Below, piece after piece: positions 1-8,144 of a stretch of DNA of 17,182 nucleotides. Source of the DNA: Citromicrobium sp. (lineage in GTDB: Bacteria > Pseudomonadota > Alphaproteobacteria > Sphingomonadales > Sphingomonadaceae). The notes beneath the pieces were generated by a model that saw only the letters and a program-made list of their open reading frames with translations, ran no database searches and was not told the origin of the DNA. The stretch spans positions 1 through 17,182 of the forward strand of contig PAVA01000033.1 in the NCBI GenBank assembly GCA_002712945.1, given 5' to 3'. Position 1 is the stretch's first letter, and each line of letters opens with the position of its first letter. A program made the position numbers and the translations under genes.

Positions 1-893
<893 letters not shown>

Positions 894-936
894 GCGGCTG
901 GATTCGGGTCTGGAAATAACTTACATTGGGGTCAAT

Positions 937-945
937 AAGGAGAGG
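937..945 (+). promoter_or_regulatory. Ribosome binding site that fixes the P450 start
   Basis: AAGGAGAGG lies seven bases before the ATG at 953. A TTG at 926 would extend the frame by nine residues (MGSIRRGRP), but it would place this strong Shine-Dalgarno sequence inside the coding region. The ATG is therefore the better start. Confidence 0.8.
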
Positions 946-952
946 ACGCCCC

Positions 953-2344
953 ATGGCCACGCTTGCCGCCCATCAGCCCGCAACAGCGCGCCCGACGCAC
1001 TGGAAAGAGGGAAATCCGAGCCCTTCGGACCTCTCCCACATTCCGGGCGAAACCGGCCTGCCGATCGTCGGCAACACCTTCAGGATGCTGGCCGATCCGC
1101 CTGCCTTTACCAAGGCGATGGTCGAGAAATACGGCCGCGTCTACCGCAACAAGGCCTTCGGCGGGACGACCGTGGCGCTGATCGGCGCGGATGCGAACGA
1201 GCTGGTGCTGTTCGACCGCAATAAGATTTTCTCCAGCGAGCAGGGCTGGGGCCCGATCCTCGACAAGCTGTTCCCGCGCGGGCTGATGCTGATGGATTTC
1301 GACCATCACCGGGCCGACCGCAAGGCGCTGTCGATCGCCTTCAAGCCGGAGCCGATGCGCCACTATGTCGGCGCGCTCAACCGCGGGATCGCGGAGCGGA
1401 CCGAGGAATGGGGTGCGGGCCCGATGAAGTTCTACCCCGCGATCAAGCAGCTGACGCTCGATCTGGCGGCAGACAGCTTCCTCGGCATTCCCTTCGGCGA
1501 GGAATCGCAGAAGGTGAACCAGGCCTTCGTCGACATGGTCCAGGCCTCGGTCGCGCCGATCCGCCATTCGCTGCCCTTCACCAAGATGAAGAAGGGCACC
1601 GACGGGCGGAGATATCTGGTCGAGTACTTCACGAAAGAGACGCAGCGCCGCCGCGCCGAGGGCGGCGGGCAGGACATGTTCAGCCAGTTCGCCACCGCGA
1701 CCCGCGACGATGGCGAGCTGTTGCCGGTGGACGAAGTGGTCGACCACATGAACTTCCTGATGATGGCCGCGCACGACACGATCACCTCGTCCGCCACGTC
1801 GCTGGTCTATTACCTCGCCAAGAACCCCGAATGGCAGGACAAGCTGCGCGAGGAACTGCGCGCGATCACCGGCGGGGAAGGGCGCGCGCTGGGGTACGAG
1901 GATCTGGCCAGGGCCGAACTGACCGAAATGGCGTTCAAGGAAGCGCTGCGGATGATGCCGCCCGTTCCCTCCATCCCGCGCCGCGCGCTGGAGGAGTTCG
2001 AATTCCACGGATACCGCATACCGGCGGGCACGCCGGTGGGCGTGAACCCCACTTTCGTCCACAACGACCCGGAAATCTGGGATAACCCGGAAAAGTTCGA
2101 TCCGATGCGCTTCACCCGCGAGGCGGAAAAGGCGCGGCACAAATATGCGTGGGTGCCCTTCGGCGGCGGCGCGCACATGTGCCTGGGGCTCCACTTCGCC
2201 TATATGCAGATCAAGATCCTGATGGCGCACCTGCTGACCCGCTACCGGATCGAGGTGGCGGAAGGCTACGCGCCCGACTGGCAGGCCTGGCCGATCCCGC
2301 AGCCGAGGGACGGCTTGCAGATCAGGCTGACGCCGATCGACTAG
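953..2344 (+). CDS. Cytochrome P450 monooxygenase
   Basis: This 463-residue heme-thiolate monooxygenase would insert one oxygen atom from O2 into an organic substrate using electrons from a ferredoxin or reductase partner not encoded here. The heme-binding loop FGGGAHMCLGLHFA has the axial Cys at 410. The K-helix EALR has Glu330 and Arg333. The I-helix is AAHDT at 272-276, with the acid-Thr pair but Ala where the first Gly of AGxDT is common. There is no N-terminal membrane anchor or signal peptide, so it should be cytosolic. The N-terminal HIPGETGLPIVGN segment and the HKYAWVPFGGG/FAYMQIK C-terminus look more like the CYP51/CYP26/CYP120-like group (sterols, retinoids, long lipophilic substrates) than the camphor-hydroxylase type. 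That placement is from memory, and the substrate is unknown. It follows hemH on the same strand. Its TAG stop shares the CTAG at 2341-2344 with the convergent gene. Confidence 0.93.
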   Translation: MATLAAHQPATARPTHWKEGNPSPSDLSHIPGETGLPIVGNTFRMLADPPAFTKAMVEKYGRVYRNKAFGGTTVALIGADANELVLFDRNKIFSSEQGWGPILDKLFPRGLMLMDFDHHRADRKALSIAFKPEPMRHYVGALNRGIAERTEEWGAGPMKFYPAIKQLTLDLAADSFLGIPFGEESQKVNQAFVDMVQASVAPIRHSLPFTKMKKGTDGRRYLVEYFTKETQRRRAEGGGQDMFSQFATATRDDGELLPVDEVVDHMNFLMMAAHDTITSSATSLVYYLAKNPEWQDKLREELRAITGGEGRALGYEDLARAELTEMAFKEALRMMPPVPSIPRRALEEFEFHGYRIPAGTPVGVNPTFVHNDPEIWDNPEKFDPMRFTREAEKARHKYAWVPFGGGAHMCLGLHFAYMQIKILMAHLLTRYRIEVAEGYAPDWQAWPIPQPRDGLQIRLTPID

Positions 2345-2508
2345 AAGTCGATCGCGATCCCGTCCTTCACCCAATCGCCATAGCGCGTGGGGCTGAGGCC
2401 CTTGGGGTCCTCCTCGCTCGCATCGATGGGCTCGGGCTGCGGCGCCGGGTCGTCGTTCCAGTGCGCTGGCTTCTTGAAGTCTGCGGGGCGTTCGGTAGCG
2501 CGTTTCAT
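2341..2508 (-). CDS. SDHAF4-type succinate dehydrogenase assembly factor (DUF1674)
   Basis: This 55-residue protein starts at the ATG on 2508-2506 and ends at the TAG on 2343-2341. The C-terminus carries the signature of DUF1674/SDHAF4 proteins: a Gly-Leu-x-Pro-Thr-Arg-Tyr-Gly-Asp-Trp block (residues 37-46) followed by a short basic-acidic stretch ending in Asp-Phe. The N-terminal half is Pro/Glu-rich and probably disordered. Family members bind the flavinylated catalytic subunit SdhA and protect it before assembly of succinate dehydrogenase (complex II). The gene is easily missed because a longer reading frame on the same strand (to 3045) runs upstream through rsmB, and that extension is a shadow. 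A GGGGGGAG at 2523-2530 lies about 14 bases before the ATG, a loose but possible ribosome site. It is convergent with the P450 and divergent from rsmB. No sdh genes are present in the window. Confidence 0.85.
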   Translation of the reverse strand: MKRATERPADFKKPAHWNDDPAPQPEPIDASEEDPKGLSPTRYGDWVKDGIAIDF

Positions 2509-2545
2509 GCAATGAAAATGATCTCCCCCCACGCGCGTTTCAAGC

Positions 2546-3790
2546 ATGGCCGATAAAGCCCAGGACATTCCCGGCCTCCCCGCAAGGCGCGCTGCGCTGC
2601 GAATGCTCGACGGCGTGCTGCGCCGGGGCGAGACGCTGGAGCAGAACGAGGCGGCTGCGCTGCGCGGCCTGCCCGCGTCGGATGCCGGGTTGGCCCGCGC
2701 CATCGCGGCGGAGACCTTGCGCTGGCTGGTCGATTTCGACGGGTTGATCGATTCCGCGACACGCGAGGTGCTGCCCGAGGATGCCAAGCCGCGCATGGTG
2801 CTGCGGCTGATGCTCGCGCAGTGGCTAAGGCTCGACACGCCGCCGCATGCGGTGGTCGCGACCGCGCTGCCGCTGCTCTCGGGCGGGCCCAAGCGGCTGA
2901 CGCACGGCGTGTTCGGCGCGCTGACGAAGCGCGGCGCGGAGCTGCCCCCCGCGCCGACATTGCCCGAGGCCGTGGCCAAGCGCTGGGGCGAGCGGGCTGG
3001 TGCCATCGCGGCGGGCCTTGCGGAACCGCCCCCGCTCGACCTCACGCTGCGCGATCCCTCGCAGACCGCCGAATGGGCTGTGAAGCTGGGTGCGGACAGC
3101 CTGATGCCCGGCCACCTGCGCCTCTCGCGCGGGCAGGCAGTGCACGATCTCGAAGGCTACGAGGAGGGCGCGTGGTGGGTGCAGGACCTCGCCGCCTCGC
3201 TCCCCGCGAGGCTGTTGGGCAATGGTGATGGCAGGCGCGCGCTCGACCTGTGCGCCGCGCCGGGCGGCAAGACGCTGCAACTGGCGGCGCAGGGCTGGAA
3301 CGTCACCGCGCTCGACATCTCGGCCAAGCGGCTCAAGCTGCTGGAGGAAAACCTCAAGCGCACCGGGCTCGAGGCGGAGGTGATCGCCGCCGATGCCTTC
3401 AAGTGGGAGCCCGAGGCGCCTTTCGACGCAATCCTGATCGACGCGCCCTGCACCGCGACCGGCACCGCACGCCGCCACCCCGACGTGCTCCACCGCATCG
3501 GCCCGCGCCAGATCGAGCAGATGGCCGACGTACAGGCGCGCCTGATCGAGCGCGCCAGCGGCTGGCTCACGCCGGGCGGTGCGCTGGTTTACGCGGTATG
3601 CTCGCTGGAGAGCGAGGAGGGGGAAGCGCAGGCCGAGAAGGTCTGGCTCCCGCGCGAACCGATCAGCGCGGAGGAACTGCCCGCAGGCCTGTCCCCCACG
3701 GCAAAGGGAACCCTGCGCACCGACCCCGGAATGCTGCCCGAACACGGCGGCCTCGACGGGTTCTTCATCGCGCGCTGGCGCAGGGCTTAG
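2546..3790 (+). CDS. rsmB: RsmB-type 16S rRNA (cytosine-C5) methyltransferase
   Basis: The protein is 414 residues. Residues 1-130 are a helical NusB-like RNA-binding domain, and residues 200-413 form a SAM-dependent m5C RNA methyltransferase domain of the Sun/Fmu family. Motif I, LDLCAAPGGKT (233-243), binds S-adenosylmethionine. Motif IV, IDAPCTATG (298-306), holds Cys302, which releases the product. Motif VI, VYAVCSLESEEGE, holds the nucleophilic Cys352; the residue before it is Val rather than the more usual Thr. The C-terminal GLDGFFIARW is standard for the family. RsmB methylates one cytosine of 16S rRNA (C967 in E. coli) in the small subunit. I see no clear Shine-Dalgarno before the ATG at 2546. 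Only 37 bases separate it from the divergent SDHAF4 gene, so the two promoter regions must overlap each other or the neighbouring coding DNA. Confidence 0.93.
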   Translation: MADKAQDIPGLPARRAALRMLDGVLRRGETLEQNEAAALRGLPASDAGLARAIAAETLRWLVDFDGLIDSATREVLPEDAKPRMVLRLMLAQWLRLDTPPHAVVATALPLLSGGPKRLTHGVFGALTKRGAELPPAPTLPEAVAKRWGERAGAIAAGLAEPPPLDLTLRDPSQTAEWAVKLGADSLMPGHLRLSRGQAVHDLEGYEEGAWWVQDLAASLPARLLGNGDGRRALDLCAAPGGKTLQLAAQGWNVTALDISAKRLKLLEENLKRTGLEAEVIAADAFKWEPEAPFDAILIDAPCTATGTARRHPDVLHRIGPRQIEQMADVQARLIERASGWLTPGGALVYAVCSLESEEGEAQAEKVWLPREPISAEELPAGLSPTAKGTLRTDPGMLPEHGGLDGFFIARWRRA

Positions 3791-3828
3791 GCGTCAGCTA
3801 GACAATATCCAATTTTTTGGGGGCCGCG

Positions 3829-4380
3829 ATGAGGACCTTACATTTGGCCGGCATTTTGGTCTGGGGCATCGGATTGAGCGGATGCGGCCCTAGCCTCGGT
3901 AACTACGAGGTTATGGAAATCGCGGTCGTTGAAAAATTGCCAGAGACGCTTCGCCTCGACCGGGGCCCCGAACCTTTTCTGAAGTTGAGCATCCGTTCGA
4001 ATTTCGATCTCGTTGCCGATGCCATGATTGTTTATGCGTTCAAGACATCCTGTTCATGGCCCTACGCAGAAGACCGTATGATCCACGGCCCCTTGGCTGC
4101 GGCAGACCCGCCGATCGATTTGTATGATGCCGAACCGGCAATGAAGCGCGATGCGCAGGGCAAGGCGAGTTATGTCTTGTATCTGCCGGTCGCCGCCCCG
4201 GCGCAAAAACCAATCCCGAACCTGGATGACGTCGATCCGGCGTATGACCTGTCGGTTGGAGAGAGCGATCTGTGTCTGAAAATCATTCAGACAGGCTACT
4301 TCATCACTGAGTCGCGGTCGGAAATCATTCGGGTTTCAAGGAGTGACCTTTCACAGGCCCTCGCAAGGATGGCCATCTGA
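3829..4380 (+). CDS. Hypothetical lipoprotein, low G+C
   Basis: I do not recognise this 183-residue protein. It begins with a lipoprotein signal: a short basic start (MRTLH), a hydrophobic run and the lipobox LSGC with Cys19, so the mature protein is expected to be lipid-anchored in the periplasm or outer membrane. The rest is soluble, mixed alpha/beta in character and without repeats. It contains two further cysteines in the mature part, around residues 68 and 148, that could form a disulphide. A TTG at 3817 would add four residues ahead of the ATG, and I prefer the ATG. In 3901-4020 I count 62 G/C of 120 bases, against 43 of 60 in the rsmB stretch 3541-3600, and codon use has more A/T third positions. 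The gene is probably an acquired or weakly selected accessory gene. A hairpin follows its stop directly. Confidence 0.75.
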   Translation: MRTLHLAGILVWGIGLSGCGPSLGNYEVMEIAVVEKLPETLRLDRGPEPFLKLSIRSNFDLVADAMIVYAFKTSCSWPYAEDRMIHGPLAAADPPIDLYDAEPAMKRDAQGKASYVLYLPVAAPAQKPIPNLDDVDPAYDLSVGESDLCLKIIQTGYFITESRSEIIRVSRSDLSQALARMAI

Positions 4381-4381
4381 A

Positions 4382-4430
4382 ACCCTCGGCGAGGGTGCAG
4401 GCCGAGGCTAACTGCCCCGGCCTGCAGTTT
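4382..4430 (+). terminator. Hairpin pair between convergent genes, probable terminator
   Basis: Directly after the lipoprotein stop there are two inverted repeats. The first is ACCCTCG-G-CGAGGGT at 4382-4396. The second is a nine-base stem, TGCAGGCCG (4396-4404) with CGGCCTGCA (4418-4426), with an inner GGC/GCC extension and then GTTTCG. The second is the better terminator for the + strand, although its T-tract is short. The slyD-like gene ends at 4433 from the other side, so the element sits exactly where a shared terminator would be expected. Confidence 0.6.
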
Positions 4431-4432
4431 CG

Positions 4433-4870
4433 TTACGCGGCGTCCTTGATCTCGACCAGCGTCACGCCGAAGGTGAGGTCTTCGCCCGCCAGCGGGTGAT
4501 TGCCGTCGGCCTTGACCGAATTGTCGTGCACTTCGGTGATGACGAGCTGGATCGGCTGGCCGTCCTGGCCCTGCGCCGAAAGCTGCATGCCCGGCTGCGG
4601 GGCGGGTTCGGCGGGCAGGTTCTCGCGCGGCACGTCGATCACGAGTTCCTCGCGGCGCGGGCCGAAGGCGTTTTCGGAATCGATCTTGACGGTCTCCACC
4701 GAGCCGACTTCCATCCCGTCGAGCGCGGCTTCGATCTGCGGGAAGATTTCCTTGTTGCCGAGCGTGACGACCTGCGGGCCGCTTTCCTCGGTGTTGCCGA
4801 CCACGGTACCCGCATCGGTCTTGACCACGAAATCGATGGCGACGGTGTCGCCGTTCTTGGCAGTAGGCAT
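4433..4870 (-). CDS. SlyD-like FKBP-type peptidyl-prolyl cis-trans isomerase
   Basis: This 145-residue cytosolic FKBP prolyl isomerase and chaperone catalyses cis-trans isomerisation of X-Pro bonds. The FKBP core (about residues 1-65 and 125-143) is split by an insert-in-flap domain (about 66-124), as in SlyD. The motif DGNHPLAGEDLTFGVTL at 122-138 is the family hallmark, and NAFGP (67-71) is present. Unlike E. coli SlyD it lacks the His/Cys-rich metal-binding tail and ends in EIKDAA, so a nickel role is unlikely. I chose the ATG at 4870 because AGAGGA at 4877-4882 sits six bases upstream. The ATG at 4888 (MKRGFS...) would add six residues and place that ribosome site inside the coding region. 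It is monocistronic, convergent with the lipoprotein gene. Confidence 0.9.
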   Translation of the reverse strand: MPTAKNGDTVAIDFVVKTDAGTVVGNTEESGPQVVTLGNKEIFPQIEAALDGMEVGSVETVKIDSENAFGPRREELVIDVPRENLPAEPAPQPGMQLSAQGQDGQPIQLVITEVHDNSVKADGNHPLAGEDLTFGVTLVEIKDAA

Positions 4871-5178
4871 TGAAAATCCTCTCTTCATGGAGGGTGAGGG
4901 CCACTCAAAGGCGCGGCCGGGGGGTGTGTTCGATAGGACCCAACGTGGCCCTATCCTCGCAAGGGACAACCCCTTTCGTCAAACCGGCGCCCGAGAAAAG
5001 CCTGACGCGGGCGTGCGGCCGCTGTCCTACAGGTCCCATGCCGTGCCATGACTACGCGATGCGCCGTGCGTCGAATCCAATGGTTCAGGCCGTCTCACGC
5101 GACGCCCGATCCGGCCCCGGCTTTTTGGCATCAAGACACTGTGTCAGGTGTGTCAGGCTCGGCCTGGAAACAGGGGCG
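4871..5178. other. Non-coding stretch between slyD-like gene and msrA
   Basis: No convincing coding frame is seen in these 308 bases. The part next to the slyD-like gene should hold its promoter on the - strand. A TTGACG is found there (reverse complement of 4977-4982), but no good -10 box follows at 16-18 bases. An imperfect hairpin with arms GATAGG (4932-4937) and CCTATC (4950-4955) lies about 60 bases upstream of the start. The part next to msrA contains a palindrome, GACAC-T-GTGTC (5135-5145), overlapping two tandem copies of TGTGTCAGG (5140-5157). It also contains a GC-rich block followed by five T at 5121-5125 on the + strand. Confidence 0.5.
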
Positions 5179-5733
5179 TCAGGAGCCTTCCTTGACGTAT
5201 TTCTGGAAGCTCTTGCGCAGCTTCATCAGCTTGGGCGGAATGGTCGCCTGGCAATAGGGATTGCGCTGGCCTTCGCCGTCCCAGTAATCTTGGTGATAGC
5301 CTTCGGCCGAATACCAGGTTGCGGTTTGCGCGGACCCGTCGAAGCCTTCGATGGTCGTCACCGCCATTGCGCCGTTCGCGGCGTTCCAGCGCCCGATCGC
5401 GGCTTCGGCCTCTTCGGCCTGAGCTTGGTCGAGCGGGAAGATCGCGCTGCGATACTGCGTGCCCACATCATTGCCCTGCCGGTTGAGCTGGGTCGGGTCG
5501 TGCGTGCCGAGAAACATGTCGAGCAGTTCGCCATAGGAGATCGCGTCGGGATCGAAAGCGACCTTCACCGCTTCGGCATGGCCGGTCTCGCCCGAGCAGA
5601 CCTGCTTGTAGGTCGGGTTCTCGATGGCGCCGCCGATATAGCCGCTTTCGACGCTTTCCACGCCGATCACGTCCTTCATCACCGCTTCGGTACACCAGAA
5701 GCAGCCGCCTGCGAAAATCGCGGTCTCGCTCAT
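5179..5733 (-). CDS. msrA: Peptide-methionine (S)-S-oxide reductase MsrA
   Basis: This 184-residue enzyme reduces the S epimer of methionine sulfoxide, free or in proteins, repairing oxidative damage with thioredoxin as reductant. The active-site motif GCFWCTE (residues 10-16) holds the catalytic Cys11 and Glu16. Cys14 inside the motif, Cys46 and Cys161 (RNPYCQ) are additional cysteines, and Cys161 is the likely recycling residue by position. Other conserved segments are [37 protein letters not shown] and EGYHQDY. No signal peptide is present, so it is cytosolic. The ATG at 5733 is preceded by AAGGAG (5744-5749) at a ten-base spacing. A longer frame upstream to 6600 is a shadow of the divergent gene. 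It stands alone on the - strand, divergent from the methyltransferase-like gene. Confidence 0.96.
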   Translation of the reverse strand: MSETAIFAGGCFWCTEAVMKDVIGVESVESGYIGGAIENPTYKQVCSGETGHAEAVKVAFDPDAISYGELLDMFLGTHDPTQLNRQGNDVGTQYRSAIFPLDQAQAEEAEAAIGRWNAANGAMAVTTIEGFDGSAQTATWYSAEGYHQDYWDGEGQRNPYCQATIPPKLMKLRKSFQKYVKEGS

Positions 5734-5804
5734 GTCGTCAATCTCCTTTGGCAATGGAGGTAGGAAGCGTGCGCGCGATTGCCATGACCGGACCTTCGGC
5801 ACCC

Positions 5805-5832
5805 TTGCGCTTACCCGGCCCAGCCCTAATGT
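5805..5832 (+). promoter_or_regulatory. Candidate sigma70-type promoter for the 5866 gene
   Basis: TTGCGC (5805-5810) is followed after 16 bases by TAATGT (5827-5832), placing a transcription start near 5839, about 27 bases before the ATG. This is a sequence resemblance only. Confidence 0.35.
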
Positions 5833-5865
5833 GCGCGGCCACAATCCCAGGGGAGAAGACGCCTT

Positions 5866-6705
5866 ATGCTCCGTTCCGTTAGCCTTGCCGCCGTTGCCGC
5901 CCTCATACTCGCGACGCCGGCGCTCGCCGATGACCACAGCGCGGGCACCACCGCCGAACGCCACAGCCATCACGCCGCGCTCAAGGCCGCCGTCGCATCG
6001 GACGTGCGCGGCGAGGATGCGCAGCGCGACCAGTATCGCCACCCGTTCGAGACGCTCGACTTCTTTCAGGTGAAGCCGGGAATGAGTGTGGTCGACTACA
6101 TGCCCGCGAGCGGCTGGTACACGCGCATCCTCGTGCCCTATCTGGGCGAGGAGGGGCAGTATATCGGCCTCGTGCCCGATCCGGCGGCTGCCGATTCGGA
6201 GCGTTTCGCCACCTATTTCGGCGGCCTGCCCGGCAACTTCACCGAGAATTCGCCCGAATGGTCGCTGACCGGCGCGCCGATGAGCATCTACGCCTCGCAG
6301 GACGTGCCCGAGGAGCTGGCGGGCACGGTCGACCGGGTGCTGATCTTCCGCGAGATGCACAACCTGATGCGGTCGGGCGTGCTCTACACCGAGCTGACCC
6401 GCCTGCGCACGATGCTCGCCGATGACGGCATGCTCGGCATCGTGCAGCACCGTGCGCAGGACGATGCGCCGGGCGACTACACGCTGGGCGGCAATGGCTA
6501 CCTGCGCGAGGAAGACGTGATCGCGCTGGTCGAGGCGCACGGGTTCGAACTGGTCGGGATGAGCGACATCAACGCCAACCCCCGCGATACGGCCGATCAT
6601 GAGGGCGGCGTGTGGCAGCTGCCGCCGGTCTGGGGCGGCAAGAAGGAAGAGCTCAAGAACATCGGTGAGAGCGACCGCATGACGCTCCTGTTCAAGAAGC
6701 GGTGA
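5866..6705 (+). CDS. Exported class I methyltransferase-like protein (COG4798-like)
   Basis: The protein is 279 residues with a clear Sec signal peptide: a basic start, a hydrophobic run and a likely cleavage after ALA at residue 21. The mature part resembles the predicted methyltransferases of the COG4798 type: a His-rich N-terminal linker, a Rossmann-like motif I region ([15 protein letters not shown], about residues 75-89), the [10 protein letters not shown] segment and an [14 protein letters not shown] strand. Motif I is altered: the Gly-rich loop reads PASGWYT, where methyltransferases usually have several glycines after an acidic residue. S-adenosylmethionine is normally cytosolic, so an exported enzyme of this fold may do something else; its function is unknown. 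The ATG at 5866 is preceded by AGGGGAG (5849-5855). It probably leads the operon with aguB, folK and tRNA-Lys, since its TGA overlaps the following GTG. Confidence 0.8.
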   Translation: MLRSVSLAAVAALILATPALADDHSAGTTAERHSHHAALKAAVASDVRGEDAQRDQYRHPFETLDFFQVKPGMSVVDYMPASGWYTRILVPYLGEEGQYIGLVPDPAAADSERFATYFGGLPGNFTENSPEWSLTGAPMSIYASQDVPEELAGTVDRVLIFREMHNLMRSGVLYTELTRLRTMLADDGMLGIVQHRAQDDAPGDYTLGGNGYLREEDVIALVEAHGFELVGMSDINANPRDTADHEGGVWQLPPVWGGKKEELKNIGESDRMTLLFKKR

Positions 6706-7564
6706 CGGGAGGCGGTTTGCGAGAGATTACGGTAGCCGCGCTCCAGCTGTCGCTGGGCGCACGGGACGAGGCGGAGAACATCGCGGCCGTCTCCTCGCTG
6801 GTCGAGGAGGCGGCCTCTCGCGGTGCGCAGGTCGTCCTGCCGCCCGAACTGTTCGACGGGCCCTACTTCTGCAAGGAGGAGGACGAGGCGCTGTTCGCCC
6901 GCGCCGCCCCGACGGCAGAGCATCCCAACGTCCGCGCGATGGCTCGCCTCGCGAAGACACTGGGCGTGGCGATCCCGACCAGCTTCTTCGAGAAGGACGG
7001 GCCGCACCACTACAACTCGCTCGCGATGATCGACGCTTCGGGCGAGATCATGGGCGTCTACCGCAAGAGCCACATTCCCGACGGGCCGGGTTACGAAGAG
7101 AAGTACTACTTCCGCCCCGGCAATACCGGGTTCAAGGTGTGGGACGTTTTCGGAACGCGGATCGGCGTGGGCGTGTGCTGGGACCAGTGGTATCCCGAAA
7201 CCGCGCGGGCGATGGCCCTGATGGGTGCCGAACTGCTGTTCTACCCGACCGCGATCGGCTCCGAGCCCTACGACGCCAGCTTCGACACCAGCCGCATGTG
7301 GCAGCGCGCGATGCAGGGGCATTCGGTGTCGAACTGCATGCCGGTCATCGCCTCCAACCGGATCGGCACCGAAGATGGCCAGACCTTCTACGGCCACAGC
7401 TTCATCACCAACGAATGGGGCGACAAGCTGGTCGAGTTCGGGCGTGAGGAGGATGGCGTGCTGGTCGCCACGCTCGATCTCGACACCGCCGCCAAGCACC
7501 GCGCGGGGATGGGCTTCTTCCGCGACCGCCGACCCGATCTGTACGGCCGTCTGGCGGAGGACGT

Positions 7565-7568
<4 letters not shown>
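6702..7568 (+). CDS. aguB: N-carbamoylputrescine amidase (nitrilase superfamily)
   Basis: This 288-residue nitrilase-fold amidohydrolase cleaves N-carbamoylputrescine to putrescine, CO2 and ammonia, the last step of the agmatine route to polyamines. The Glu-Lys-Cys triad is visible as Glu49 (LPPELFDG), Lys122 ([18 protein letters not shown]) and Cys159 ([12 protein letters not shown]). The long match around the Lys, together with the [11 protein letters not shown] and GSEPYD segments, is specific to this subfamily rather than nitrilases in general. Two starts are possible. The GTG at 6702 shares GTGA with the upstream stop, giving coupling. The TTG at 6717 follows GGGAGG (6707-6712) by four bases and gives the family-like start [11 protein letters not shown] give the outer limit. 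No agmatine deiminase (aguA) gene is in the window. Confidence 0.93.
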
Positions 7569-8140
<572 letters not shown>

Positions 8141-8144
8141 TTTC

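Noticed and set aside
932..2512. Open frame of 526 codons on the - strand over the P450
   Set aside because: It is antisense to a P450 with all motifs, in a different frame from the SDHAF4 gene, and lacks recognisable content.
5734..6600. N-terminal extension of msrA by 289 residues
   Set aside because: It is antisense to the exported methyltransferase-like gene; the ATG at 5733 has a good ribosome site and gives a standard MsrA length.
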